From Chamaelirium japonicum (taxonomy: Eukaryota; Streptophyta; Magnoliopsida; Liliales; Melanthiaceae): a DNA stretch of 64,000 nt. Position numbers and translations under genes: made by a program. The stretch is from the NCBI GenBank assembly GCA_947650365.1, contig OX393549.1, positions 18,294,896 through 18,358,895 of the forward strand. The letters are read 5' to 3'. Below are positions 1 through 11,019 of this stretch, in pieces. Every line of letters starts with the position of its first letter. Within the stretch, counting starts at the first letter, position 1. Below the pieces are notes generated by a model that was not told where the DNA came from, did no database searches, and saw nothing but the letters and a program-made list of their open reading frames with translations.

Positions 1-423
1 CCTCGTTGCTGGATCTTGGGTCGTTCAGGCGCCCGCTGATAGTGTGACAGACCGCCGGCCCTCCCGGGGGAGGTGGAGGCAGGGCGGGCTCAGCGGGCCC
101 CGGGCGATCTCCCTCCCGAGGAGCCCGTGCCGGTATCACCTCGAACCTCCTTGGAAGCGAAATAAACTGATTCAAATGGCCCTGGGTGACCAAGTCCTCG
201 AGGTGGTTCTTCAGAGCCCGGCATCTGTTGGTGTGATGCCCGGGGCTGTGATGAAAGGCGCACTACCGTGAATTGTCGGTTGAGCCGGGCTCCCCGACCT
301 GCAGGGGGGTGGATACTGAAAGAAAGGTTCGTTCCGAATCTGGTGAAAGATTTGCCCTGGCGAGTGGGTTAACACGGTGAAATCCTGCTCCCCGGGTCCC
401 GGAGGCAGGCGCCAGTTCGCCGG
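1..423 (-). pseudogene. gag: Host gypsy element H: 3' part of gag (degenerate)
   Basis: On the minus strand this stretch continues the gag read at 14261-15762; removing E1 and one target duplication joins the two in frame. After the junction the frame gives a gag C-terminal segment (FTVLTHSPGQIFHQIRNEPF), then a zinc-knuckle-like segment (CAFHHSPGHHTNRC) followed by CRALKNHLEDLVTQGHLNQF. This resembles the nucleocapsid end of plant Ty3/gypsy Gag. The copy is broken: the knuckle is in a different frame from the upstream part, with the shift most simply placed in the C-run near 300-307, and a TAG sits directly before the knuckle near 270. The pol of H would lie left of the window. Family assignment is confident; the exact lesion positions are by eye. 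Confidence 0.8.
419..423. repeat. Target site duplication GCCGG, left copy (E1)
   Basis: The five bases before the E1 LTR start (TGTGGG) equal the five bases after the LTR end (CCCACA) at 14261-14265. Five bp is the usual Ty3/gypsy duplication. It fixes the insertion boundaries and shows that E1 is a single complete insertion. Confidence 0.93.
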
Positions 424-460
424 TGTGGGTGCAAATTTTGGCAAGAAGTCTGCAAACAGC

Positions 461-1013
461 GGGACCCACCGAGCCCTACCTGGTGGGCCCCCCGAGTACC
501 ACAGTGGGACCCATCGGCCCTGCCTGGTGGGCCCCCCGAGTACCACAGCGGGACCCACCGACCCTGCCTGGTGGGCCCCCCGAGTACCACAGCGGGACCC
601 ACCGGCCCTGCCTGGTGGGCCCCCGAGTACCACAGCGGGACCCACCGGCCCTGCCTGGTGGGCTCCCGAGTACCACAGCGGGACCCACCAGCCCTGCCTG
701 GTGGGCCCCCCCGAAGACCACAGCAGGACCCACCGGCCCTGCCTGGTGGGCCCTCCGAGTACCACAGCGGGACCCACCGGCCCTGCCTGGTGGGCTCCCG
801 AGTACCACAGCGGGACCCACCGACCCTGCCTGGTGGGCCCCCCGAAGACCACAGCAGGACCCACCGGCCCTGCCTGGTGGGCCCCCGAAGACCACAGCGG
901 GACCCACCGGCCCTGCCTGGTGGGCCCCCGAAGACTACAGCGGGACCCACCGGCCCTGCCTGGTTGGCCCCCGAAGACTACAACAGGACCCACCGGCCCC
1001 GCCTGGTGGGCCC
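461..1013 (+). repeat. U3 minisatellite, about 13 copies of 43-44 bp
   Basis: Each unit begins GGGACCCACC, continues GGCCCTGCCTGGTGGGCC and ends in CGAGTACCACAGC or CGAAGACYACAGC. CCCACC and GGTGGG within a unit can pair as a short GC-rich hairpin. The array lies in U3 upstream of the TATA box, where copy number could affect promoter strength (inference). Nearly all six frames are open, so long ORFs here are artefacts of the repeat. Confidence 0.92.
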
Positions 1014-1130
1014 AAGAGCCTGTGGAATCCCCCCAGGAGACGGTAGCGGGGTCCACCAGCTTTACCTGGAGGATCCCCAGATACGGCAGCAGAGACCGCC
1101 ATTTACCCAGGAAATCCTCCCCAGAAATTC

Positions 1131-1139
1131 TATAAATAG
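1131..1139 (+). promoter_or_regulatory. TATA box of E1 5' LTR
   Basis: TATAAATAG lies downstream of the U3 repeats and about 420 bp before the LTR end. The same motif is at 13840, 32530 and 47590 in the other LTRs. It is probably the core promoter of the genomic RNA. Confidence 0.8.
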
Positions 1140-1554
1140 CAGAGCCTTCGAATGTAAAAGGATCGAATCTAAGACCCAAAATCCATTTTCCACTCTGAGA
1201 TCTGATTTTCAGAACCAAAGCTCTGGAATTTCTATCTTCTCACCCTTCACCTCTACTTGATCATCTTCTTGTCTGTGAAGAGATCAAGAAGGCTTCAGTA
1301 GCACTCGGCCTGTCGAGGTTACTTTGAGAAAAGTGTTAGTGAATTCGGGTTGCACCCTATAGCACGGAGACGTAGGCTTCGGCTGAATTCCGAGATCACT
1401 TCTCTTGTCAAACTCTCTCTGATTGCATCTCTCTATTTACATATCAAAAGCTGCAACTCCAATTGACAGATCGAACAACGCTCTTCAACTTCAACTTCAA
1501 TTGACTGGTAAGGTGAGGTCTTCGGGTCGGCACGAAGATTTTTCCCCCACAGTT

Positions 1555-1571
1555 TAGCGCCGTCTGTGGGA
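1555..1571 (+). other. E1 primer binding site, mutated first triplet
   Basis: Three bases after the LTR the sequence is TAGCGCCGTCTGTGGGA. E2 has TGGCGCC at the same place. A PBS normally starts TGG to pair with the tRNA 3' CCA end, so the TAG here should weaken priming. I do not assign the tRNA species. Confidence 0.8.
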
Positions 1572-1713
1572 TACGAGTAAAAAGTCCAGCTCTCCGCTAC
1601 TACTCGATCGGTTGAGCATACAACCAATCTTGATAGCCAAACTTCCTCGCCTCCTCGGTTGATCAGACAACTGATCGAACGTCGGCACTCTCGTTGCACC
1701 CTTCGCTCTCTGA

Positions 1714-4182
1714 ATGGCGAGGACAAAACACCAGGGTCAACCAGAAGGAAGTAACACTCAACAACAACCTCGTCCCGAGACTCGTTCAATGAGTCAAAGG
1801 CTCAACTTCGGACAGCCCCTTGCTGTCCCCGAGATGGGGGTTCGTTCAGGGAGTGGGAGATCTGTCGATCGACCGATCGCTCACCCTGCACGACAGTCAA
1901 TTGGGCAAACAGCCCCCTCTCCTGCTGAAGACCCTCCATCGACCTACCAAATTTCTGCAGTCGACTTTCAACTGCTCCAATTGGCGAAGCAAAATGCCAC
2001 CCTCACAGCTGAGAGGGATGCTCTGAAGAAAGCAGCTTCCGAGGCTGGGATCGCTCTACCTATTCCCTCTACAAGTGAGAGGGTTGATCTTCCTCGACAT
2101 TCAATTCACTCCGAGCAACGGAGGTCAATGGGCACTGCTGCCCTCGAGAGGATCCGACGTGACCCAATTCCCTCTGCTGCCCCATGGAAGCAGAGTGTTT
2201 GGGACCATCTCAACGACGAATCTTCCCAATCTTCTTCCGGCCGCAACTGCGACAAGACCGCGCCTTCAAAGCTCAACATACTAAGGAAGCACCACATGAA
2301 AGGCGCTCCTTCAAAGAGTAGAGTCTCCCCTTCCATTCAACTTCAACGTGGGCTTGGATCGGACCTCCGACATAGACTTCAACCGGCGAATACTTCAATG
2401 CCTGAGCAAGACCTTACGATCTTGCCTCTTGACCCACCTCTAGGTCGAGGACACGGTCGTAGGGACGGGTACTCCTCTGCCGGGCCTCTACATCGAAGCC
2501 TCTTCGAGTCAACTTTTCCGAGGGGATGGAGAACTCCTATCCTCCCCAAATTCAACTGCATAAGAGGAGATCCTACTCTTCATATCCTCACATTCAAGCA
2601 AGCTCTAACGCCACACGAAGAAGAAAACAATGTGCTCTGTCGCACTTTCGCAGGAAGTCTCGATGAACCGTCGCTCGACTGGTATCACAATCTCCGAGCT
2701 GGGTCCATCACCCAGTTCGATGTTTTGGCTAAACTCTTTGTGCAGCATTATCAGCTCAATCTGAAGCCTGAGAAGAAGCTCGACTCTCTCTATCGGTTAA
2801 GGATGGGTGCTTATGAGACTCTCCGAAGTTTCACTAGGAGGTTTCGCAACGAGCATGCTGCCCTCTCTGGAAGACATCTGGATGATGAAGCCATCATGTT
2901 GGCTTTCCAGAACGCTCTCCGCTTTGATCTACACATCTACAACGACTTCATCCGCAATCCTCCTCCTTCTCTGGGGGCTATATTCGATCGAATCCAGAGA
3001 GAGATCGAGGTCGAAGATGACCAAGTCGCTCGGAAAGGGCGAGAAACAAAATGAAGACCTGCGGAGAGAGAAGCTCCCAAGTATGCTGCCAAGGCCCACA
3101 ATGCTGAGGCAGCAGCCCCTCCAGCCAACAAACGATCAAAGAATGACGGGCGTCGATCTCCAACGAAGACCACTTTCACTGAGTGGAATATGTCGGTCGA
3201 ACAGATACTCGACCGCATTCAACACGAGGAGTTCCTTCGAAGGTCCAATCCACTTCAGCCAAACACTAAGTTCACGGCTGATAAAACTGTTTATTGTGAT
3301 TTCCATCGAAGCCACGGCCATTCCACCGATCGGTGCTATCGGCTAAAGTTTCATCTCGAAGACTTGCTGAGAGAAGGCCATCTCCATGAATTCACCAGAG
3401 AAGGACAAGATCAACGTCGATCCTCTGCAAAGGGGAAAGAGGCTTGCTGGATTCATCAGATCTCTTCCAACCCATCATCTCTCACCATGAATGCCAATAT
3501 CTTTGGCATTCATGGATCATTGCACAATCAATCAGTGACCGGGAAGGAAGTTGATCGGCAGATTCGGCGCATCTTCCATGTTCGATCTACTGCAAACAAA
3601 GAAGATACTTGGATCGAGAAGCCCATCGAAGGTCTTGCTTGGCCGTCCATCGTCTTCAACGACACTGATCTTCAAGGAGTTCATACTCCACATCGAGACC
3701 CCCTGGTTTTGAAACTCATCATCGACGGAAGCACCGTCAATCGGATCCTCATCGACACCGAGAGCTCCATCGATATTATGTTCTCAGACTGCTTCAAATG
3801 TCTGGGACATAAGTATCAAAGCCTCGACATCGTCCCGATCGTGATCACTGGCTTCAACGGCGAACAAAGCATCACGGTGGGTGAATCGAGATTCACTCTC
3901 GACCTCAGCCGAGAGACTCGAGTCTCGGTCAGGTTCGCAATTATCGAAGGAGTATCCAGTTACAACGCCATTCTCGGGCGACCATTCCTCCATCAGATCA
4001 ATGCCATCTCCTCTTCTTATCATCAACTACTCAAATTTGCAACTGGCGAAGGCATCGTCTGCATCCGAGGTGATCAGCAAGCTGGAAGGTCTTGTGAGGC
4101 TGCTGCGGCTAAGACAGATCGAAAAATCAACATTGCTCCTCCAAAGCGGCCACGAGATGAAGCTGGTCCCTCTTCTAAATAG
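1714..4182 (+). pseudogene. gag-pro: E1 gag-protease, interrupted
   Basis: The frame starts at ATG 1714 (MARTKHQGQP, shared with E2). Residues about 270-400 form the Gag capsid domain (SLDWYHNLRAGSITQF, RLRMGAYETLRSFTRRF). An in-frame TGA at 3052-3054 replaces the arginine codon found in E2. Beyond it the same frame continues through a knuckle-like CDFHRSHGHSTDRC and into a retroviral-type aspartic protease without the TAA that E2 has between gag and pro. The protease active site reads LIDTESS: DTG has become DTE (glycine codon to GAG at 3760-3762), which should abolish catalysis. The flap and C-terminal part (NAILGRPFLHQ) remain. The frame ends at TAG 4180-4182, also present in E2. Gag would assemble particles and the protease would process the polyprotein; neither works from this copy. 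Confidence 0.9.
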
Positions 4183-4188
4183 CAATCA
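4180..4188 (+). promoter_or_regulatory. In-frame TAG followed by CAATCA between protease and RT (E1)
   Basis: The protease frame ends AAA TAG and the next six bases are CAATCA. These fit the CARYYA context that makes UAG leaky in tobamoviruses (established knowledge). Stop and context are identical in E2 at 35554. The frame resumes towards RT after the TAG but in E1 meets a second TAG near 4291. The bases before the TAG are pyrimidine-rich (CCCTCTTCTAAATAG), so a 3' splice site is a competing reading. Confidence 0.6.
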
Positions 4189-7100
4189 AAGAAGATTCCA
4201 CTGACGGAACCTCCACCAATCGAATGGGAAGCGTCACCTTCAATTGAAGAAATCATCCCAATCAACATCGGTAGCGGAGATCTCCCTCGATAGACTTTCA
4301 TTGGCACCGGTCTTAGCGACGTAGAAGCGCAAGACATGGTAACCTTCCTCAAGTCCAATATCAACGTCTTCGCTTGGAGTTTCGAAGACATGCCTGGGAT
4401 CAATCCAGATGATGCTTGTCACCGACTTGCTATCAAAGAAGAAGTGAAGCCTGTCAAGCAGAAGCCACGCACCATCCGACCAGAGCTACAAATTGCTGTT
4501 CAAGAAGAAATCACCAAGCTACTCGCAGCAGGCTTCATCCGTGAAGTAGAGTATCCTACTTGGATCTCTAATATTGTTGCTGTTCCTAAGAAGAATGGGA
4601 AGGTCAGAGTCTGTATCGACTTCACCAATCTCAATAAGGCTTGCCCCAAAGACCCGTTCCCCATGCCAAGGATTGATAGATTCGTCGATGCCACTGCTGG
4701 CCACGAGCTATTATCTTTCATGGATGGGTACTCTGGATATAATCAAATTCCTCTTCACACTGATGATCAAGAGAAGACATGTTTTGTGACTAGCCGAGGT
4801 CTCTACTGCTACAATGTCATGCCATTCGGCCTCAAGAATGCTGGTTCCACCTATCAAAGGTTAGTCACAAAGATGTTCGAAGATCAGATCGGTCGCAACG
4901 TCGAAGTTTATGTCGATGATCTCCTCACCAAGAGCTCCGTGCGAAGCAAGCATCTTTCTGATCTGGCGGAAACCTTTCAAGTTCTTCGAAAATATCGTAT
5001 GAAGCTCATCCAGCCGAGTGCGCTTTCGGAGTTCAATCTGGCAAATTCCTGGGTCATCTTGTGACCAGGAGAGGTATTGAAGCCAATCCCGATCAAATTC
5101 GAGCTATCCTCGACATGCCATCACCTACCAATCGAAAGGAAGTGCAGCGCCTCACTGGAAGACTTGCTGCCCTCAATCGGTTCATCTCAAAGTCTTCCGA
5201 CAAGTGTAATCCTCTCTTCGACAAACTACGAAAGGCAGACACCTCCGGCTGGAGTCCGATCTGTGAAGAAGCATTTCAAAGCATCAAGAAATATCTGGTG
5301 CAAGCTCCAATCTTGACGGCTCCACTTCCAAAAGAAGACTTGTGGCTTTATCTCGCCGTGACCGATCAAGCAATCAGCGCGGTCATAGTCAGTAGAAGAG
5401 AAGGCGTCGAGCATCCAGTCTACTACATCAGCCATACTCTCCTTCCAGCTGAAACTCGTTACTCAAAAACTGAGAAGGTCATCCTGGCGTTGCTTACTGC
5501 ATCGCATCGTCTTCAACCTTACTTCGTCTCCCACCAGATCACTGTCATTTCAGAACACCCACTCAAAGATATCATTGACAAAGCTGGTAGAGCTGGTCGA
5601 ATGACCAAGTGGGTGATCGAAATGAGTGCTCTGGGGATTCAGTTCGAATCTCGCACTTCTATCAAAGGTCAAGCTGTTGCTGATTTTCTAGCAGACTTTC
5701 TAGTTGAAGTCCCCATCACTTGGGAAGTAGATGTCGACATGCGCTTAGAAGATGAGGATAATACTCCGATCAACCTTGCAACAAAAATTAATCCAAGTCT
5801 CGAAGCTACTGCTGCAACTCCTCCATGGAAGCTTTATACTGATGGAGCTTCAAGTTCGATCGGTTCGGGAACTGGGATAGTCTTAGTATCCCCCGAACTT
5901 AATCATTTACAGAAGGCCACTCTCCTAGGGTTCAACGCCACCAATAACAAAGCTGAATACGAAGCACTCATTTCGGGACTTGAAATGGTGAAATCCCTGG
6001 GGGTAGATCGAATCATCATCTACAGCGACTCCCAGTTGATCATAAGGCAAATCAAGGGAGAGTACACAGCTCGTGAAGAAAGAATGCAACTCTATTTAGC
6101 CTTAGTACGACATCTTCAACAACGCTTCACAAATACTGAATTCGTTCAAATTCCAAGGGCAGAGAACCGAGAAGCAGATGCCTTAGCCAATGCTGCCTCA
6201 GTTCTTGGAGACTCACTCGGAGGAAGGCAAATACAGATCGATTATCAAGAAGTGCCCAAGACCATCCTCGATCAACAGATCCTTGCTACTACAAAAGGAT
6301 CTGGGGGTGGAGATCAACTGACATCGATCCTCACTACTACGAGTGAGCTTGAAGACTGGAGACGATCAATTTTCGACTTCTTCGAGCATGGCAAAATGCC
6401 GGAAGATCCAAATCGAGCCCGAAGGCTTCAAAGGAAGCTCCCATGCTACATTCTGCAAGGAGAAGATTTATATTTCAAATCCCACAATGAGATATTGCTC
6501 AAGTGCCTTGGTCCCGAGCAAGCACAGGCAATCCTGATTGATATCCACTCTGGAGTTTGTGGGAATCATTCAGGAGGGAGGTCTCTTGAAGTCAAGACAA
6601 AACTACAAGGTTATTACTGGCCTACAATGGCAAAAGATGCTCGACAAGTTGTTCAAAGATGCGAGCCATGCCAACGACACGCTCGAGCTATCCATCTCCT
6701 TGCAGATGAGCTTCACCAACTATCAAGCCCCTGGCCTTTCCATCAATGGGGGTTAGATTTCTTGGGTCCTTTCCCTCCAACTCCGAGCAAGAAGAAGTAT
6801 TTACTGCTGGCCACTGATTACTTTACCAAATGGGTTAAAGCTGTGCCCCTCTTCCGAGAGACTAACGACGAAGTGATCAAATTCATTCGGCACAACATCT
6901 TCTCAAGGTTCGGTACACCTCAAGTTCTTGTTGCTGACAATGGAGCTCAATTTGATTCCGAAAAATTCCGAGAGTTCTGTATGAACAACGGTATCAAGCT
7001 ATTCTATTCAACTCCAAGATATCCTCAATGCAATGGTCAAGCTAAAGCCTCAAATAGAGTTATTCTTGGTATACTCAAGAAGAAACTCAACGACAAGAAA

Positions 7101-7592
7101 GGATTGTGGGAACAGGTCCTACCTGAAGTTCTTTGGGGGTATCGCACAACTCCGAGAAGATCAACAGGGTTCTCACCCTTTCGTCTAACATATGGATCGG
7201 AAGCAGTACTCCCAACAGAAAACATATCAAGTACTCTGAAGACCAGGGCAGTTGAAGAAGGAATCAACGAAGTGCTTCGGATCAATGATCTAGACTTCTC
7301 TGAAGAACTACGAGACCAAGCCTCCCTTCGTGTGACCAAGTATCAGCAGAAGATCAAACGAGCCTACGACGAGAAAGTCTACAAAAGACAGTTCCTAGTG
7401 GGTAGTCTAGTTCTCAGAGCAGTTTTCTACAACACCAAAGAACACAGTAGTGGGAAGCTTGCTCCTAACTGGGAAGGTCCATATATCGTTGAATCAATAG
7501 GAGGCAAAGGTTCTTACAGACTGATCTCACCAGAAGGAGATAGATTGCCTTGAGCTTGGAATTCTAGACACCTCAAGTTGTTCTACCCATGA
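4183..7592 (+). pseudogene. pol: E1 pol: RT, RNase H, aRNH, integrase (inactivated)
   Basis: The domains follow the E2 order. RT has LSFMDGYSGY and YVDD (about 4909-4920). RNase H begins near LWLYLAVTDQA, the archaeal-like RNase H near KLYTDGASSS, and the integrase has an H-H-C-C zinc segment, DFLGPF, VADNGAQF and a broken third catalytic position. Lesions against E2: a TAG near 4291 before RT; a one-base deletion near 5007-5010 that shifts the frame after KYRMKL, so RT is split between 4336-5064 and 5061 onward; the integrase glutamate changed to lysine (AAA at 7044-7046, QAKASNR); and CGA to TGA at 7551-7553, which removes the last 12 residues. The ancestral stop position is 7590-7592. Several changes are C-to-T or G-to-A, as expected for methylated, silenced DNA. 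Confidence 0.92.
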
Positions 7593-8134
7593 TGTAAACT
7601 ATGTGATGAATAAAGATCTCTTTCAAGTGTTCAAATGTGCAAGTGTTCAGCTCTTCAATTCAAGTTCTGAAGCAGTTTCAAATTATCTACATTCAAGTTG
7701 CCAAGTCTTTTAACAAGTTTGGGTGTTGAGTTACGACTCAACCCCTTACTAAATGTTAAACTGACCTTCAAATTTCAAATATTCAATTTCAATCAATTTC
7801 AATATCGTCTAACAGGTTTGGGTGCTTGAGTTGCGACTCAACCCCTCGCATTCAAATGTTACACGAATTCAAGTTCAATTTTCAAGTTACAATAAGTTTG
7901 GGTAATCGAATTGCGACTCGACCCCTTACATTTCAAAGATTGTATCTATTTTAATGCCATCCAGAACACAGCATTCAAAAAGTTCAAACACAAGACATTC
8001 AACTCAAAGAGACATTCAATTTTCAAATATCAAAAAGATATCTTCTATTATCAAAAATTTGTCACGTACAATGTCAAGCTGCTACATATCAAAAGTTTAC
8101 AAGAGTAAACAGCTAAGAAAAAGGCAGAAACACA
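7593..8134. repeat. E1 post-pol spacer with AATAAA and hairpin repeats
   Basis: AATAAA lies at 7609-7614, only 17 bp after the pol stop position. Three imperfect repeats follow, starting near 7717, 7815 and 7896, each with GTTTGGGT, a GAGTTGCGACTC-like core and AACCCCTTAC; TTGAG and CTCAA can pair. The rest is A/T-rich with many TTCAA words. The spacer lies between converging sense pol and the antisense gene, so it may end both transcripts (inference). Confidence 0.7.
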
Positions 8135-10911
8135 TCAGGGCTTGGCTACGCTTGGAGCGCGCGACTTCTCCCCTTCAGATTCGCCACGAGCCTTGCTCGC
8201 AACCGAAGCTTTAGAAGATCGGACACTGCTGACATGTGCCCTGAGTGCCTCTGCCGCTTTCTCAGCTGTCTCCTTGTAAATCTTGCATTCAGACAGCGCA
8301 TGCTCCAACGCCTTCTTGGAATTCTCCTCTTCGGCAGTAAAAGCAGCGTGTTGAGCAGCAAGTTGTTCTTTCAGCTCCTTGATCTCGTTGGCACGACCAC
8401 AGGACACGTCCTCAACCTTGACGATCCGATTCTTCAAGGATTCGAGTTCATGACTCTACGCCTCGCAACGGTCCTGCAGCCCCTTGATCTCCAGCTTCCC
8501 CTTGCGAAGATCCTCGATCTTGGCCTTGAGAAAGGTTTTCTTCGAAGACAGGAGCTCCCTCAACCTCTCTCTCTCCTCGCTCACAGTCTTCAGTTCGGCT
8601 GTCAAACGGGATACCTCAGATGCGGCCTCCCGTTCTCCCGCCCTCCTGGAGAGTTTGCTCGCGATTCTCAAAACTGCTGAGCTCTGCAGATGGACAAAGA
8701 GTTAGAATTATTCTGAAGATACTATTCAAATACTTGATCAAGCAAATGCACATACCACTACTTCAAGCCTATCGAAGGCTTCGTCAAAAGGAGCATCCGG
8801 AAGGTTGCAAAGCTTCCGAATCACACCAGTGGGGTGGTTGATATCAACATCACCCAAGCTCTTTATCTTTGGAGTCGAGCCAGCAGGCGTACCTGCAATC
8901 GACACAAGAATTCAAAGGGTTAGAATATTTTCGAGCTTCAACGGCAAGGCAATCAAAGCAAGTTAGTGCAGATACCTAAAGCCTCGACCTGAGGAGCCTT
9001 TCCCTTCCCACGGTCGGAGCTCTTACCCTTGGGGGTCGATTTCTCCTTGATGGGGGTTGGCTCTGGCAAGGGTTAGGGGGTAGCCTCACCCACCCGGCTT
9101 CCTCTCTCCAAATGAGCAGGAGAGGGAACATCCCGAGGAGGTGAAGCACCCCCTTCATCTTCTCGCCTGCTCGAATTATCGAGCCCTGCCACCATGGCAG
9201 CTACCTCCTCAGCCAGAGATCGTGAGGGGGGTGGGGGTTGTTCAACCTCCACACCCCCACTTGTAGTTGCCCCTTCGAGACGGGGAACCTCGGGAGGTAC
9301 CTGATCGAGGGGTGTAGGGTTGCTTCCAACCCCACCACTCCCCGATATCTTGATCTTGAAGCGTAGCGGGTTCTTTTTCAGCTCCCCGAAATCGTAGGTA
9401 GGAATCACCTTAGGGCCATCGCCCGTTGCGTCCATTACCCCCTCCATCTTACGAGCCTTTGCCTCGTCTATGAGGATCGGCTACGAATCCTCATTGGCAC
9501 CACCAGTGGGGGTGGGAGGAATTTCTTCCTCGCCACCCCCATGTCCTTGACCACCATCAGTGGGGGTGGGAGGAATCTCTTCCTCACCACCCCCATCCTC
9601 ATCATCATCGTCTTCTCCATCTTCTTCCCCATCGCTGCTTGTGCCCTCGTCCTCCTCATCTCCACCTTCCTCCTCCCTCTCTACCTCCTCTTCTTCATCT
9701 TCCTCCTCCTTTTTCTTCTCATCCTCCTCCTGTTTGATGGGGATTTTTCTCTTCTTCTTCGCCGGACCCCTCTGAATCACCAATTTCTCCTCTGTGGGAA
9801 GTGAGCGCCTGGCTCCGTAAGCCTTCTTCTCGAATCGAAGCCTTCTAACAATTTTTCCAGACTGAGGGTCCTCCTCATAATCAGAGTAGATAACCTCGTT
9901 ATCTTCGTAGCGAAGCTTCGATCGGTGGAGGAGGTTGGCTTTGCCATGTCGGACTGGGTAATTCAAGAATTGCTTCCACGATCTAGTCCCGCATGTCAGC
10001 TCCAGGAAGAGGTTGTCAAGGGCCCCTACTCGCTCTGGAGGCCAAGAGAGAGCTCCTCCTGTGCAGTACATGTCAATCTCTTCATGCACCTTGTATCGAG
10101 GAACCTCCGGAACGGACATTGGAGTCCAGGCACCAGACACTGACAGCGGCCAGTCGGTATAGAGTTTGTCGGAGCCAATGGTGTCAGCAATCGGGCGGAG
10201 GGCAGTGACACCTGTCAAGTAGTAGAACGGGCTATCCTTCCTCCAAGCCCATCGATAATGGTAAAAGAAATACCCCAGCTCGATTCGGGCTTCTTCACCT
10301 TAAGGGAGGCTGGAGTAGCATTCCCTAAGCTCCTTCTGAAAGTCCGACTCCACGCGACAGAAAGCGTAGATGATCCTCCAGGAGTTCCCGGTAACCTGCC
10401 CGGGACAGAGACCGGAGGTGTTCACCAACCTCGTGGCGAAAGGCGGCAGCGGGAGGCGCAGTCCATAGTTGAGCTGGCCGATCGTGACTATGGTTCCCAT
10501 CACTTGCTCTTTGCTCGCCCACGAGACAAAGATCGTCCGCCTATCAACGCCAAAAGCAGTTAGAACTCCAGGGAGCACTGGTCGAGCCTTTCCCTCTGTG
10601 AAGCATGCCAGCAACTCCTGCAGCTTCGCCCTCTTCACATCTGTCAGTTTACTGCCAATATTATACCCAAACTCCATCTCCGCCTCCAAAGGTAGCTGCG
10701 GGCAGAGGACAAACTTTGCCTTGGGGATCTGCTCTGGCCTTGACGGTGCAGAAGCAAATCCCACTCCTTGGTGCCTCTTGCCCAGTTGGCCAAGCTCGAT
10801 CAATTCTGCCCTGCCTTTGCCTCGGCCCTTCGGAACAGAAGAGACCTCGACAACTTCCTTGCCCTTCCTCTTGGAAGGAACACTCTTCTTCGAATTGCCC
10901 GAAGACGCCAT
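8135..10911 (-). pseudogene. E1 antisense three-exon gene, inactivated
   Basis: Comparison with E2 gives exon 1 10911-8976, exon 2 8892-8756 and exon 3 8683-8135 (minus strand). Introns of 83 and 72 bp start GTATCT and GTATGT and end GATTGCAG and CATCTGCAG. Phases match E2 exactly (exon 1 leaves one base; exon 2 is 137 nt). The start is MASSGNSKKS. The N-terminal half has a GLRLPLPPFA...LCPGQVTGNSWRI segment, the middle is acidic and lysine-rich with KKKRK, and exon 3 is a coiled coil. In-frame stops: TAA at 10300-10302, TAG at 9481-9483, TAA at 9073-9075 and TAG at 8456-8458. The splice sites survive although the frame is lost. Function unknown; see the E2 copy. Confidence 0.83.
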
Positions 10912-11011
10912 TTGACCGATCGAAAGGAGACAAAGAATAAGAGAGAGGAAGCAAAGAGTCTGGACTTCGAAAAATTCAGAAAGCATGAGGCAAAAATGAC
11001 AGCGAGAAAGA

Positions 11012-11019
11012 CTTATATA
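11012..11019 (-). promoter_or_regulatory. TATA-like element upstream of E1 antisense gene
   Basis: The minus strand reads TATATAAG about 100 bp before the antisense ATG at 10911, a plausible core promoter spacing for a plant gene. The aligned E2 position (42421-42428) reads TACAAAAG, so the motif is weaker there. Confidence 0.5.

Larger units (their letters stand above)
424..1551 (+). repeat. E1 5' LTR
   Basis: The LTR is 1128 bp, runs from TGTGGGTGCAAA to TTCCCCCACA and has the inverted ends TGTGGG/CCCACA. It is 89 bp longer than the 3' LTR because it holds two more copies of the 43-bp U3 repeat. A TATA box lies downstream of the repeats at 1131. Confidence 0.95.

Noticed and set aside
461-1013. 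Long ORFs on both strands rich in GPTGPAWWAP or GGPPGRAGGS words (also 13259-13722, 32244-32461, 47304-47521)
   Set aside because: They are the 43-bp U3 minisatellite read in several frames. All frames are open, copy number changes, and they lie upstream of the LTR TATA box.
9541-9804. Serine-rich and hydrophobic ORFs on the plus strand opposite the acidic stretch (also 40883-41221)
   Set aside because: They mirror the GAG/GAA-rich codons of the antisense gene. The antisense frame has matched introns and conserved protein words; the plus frames do not.
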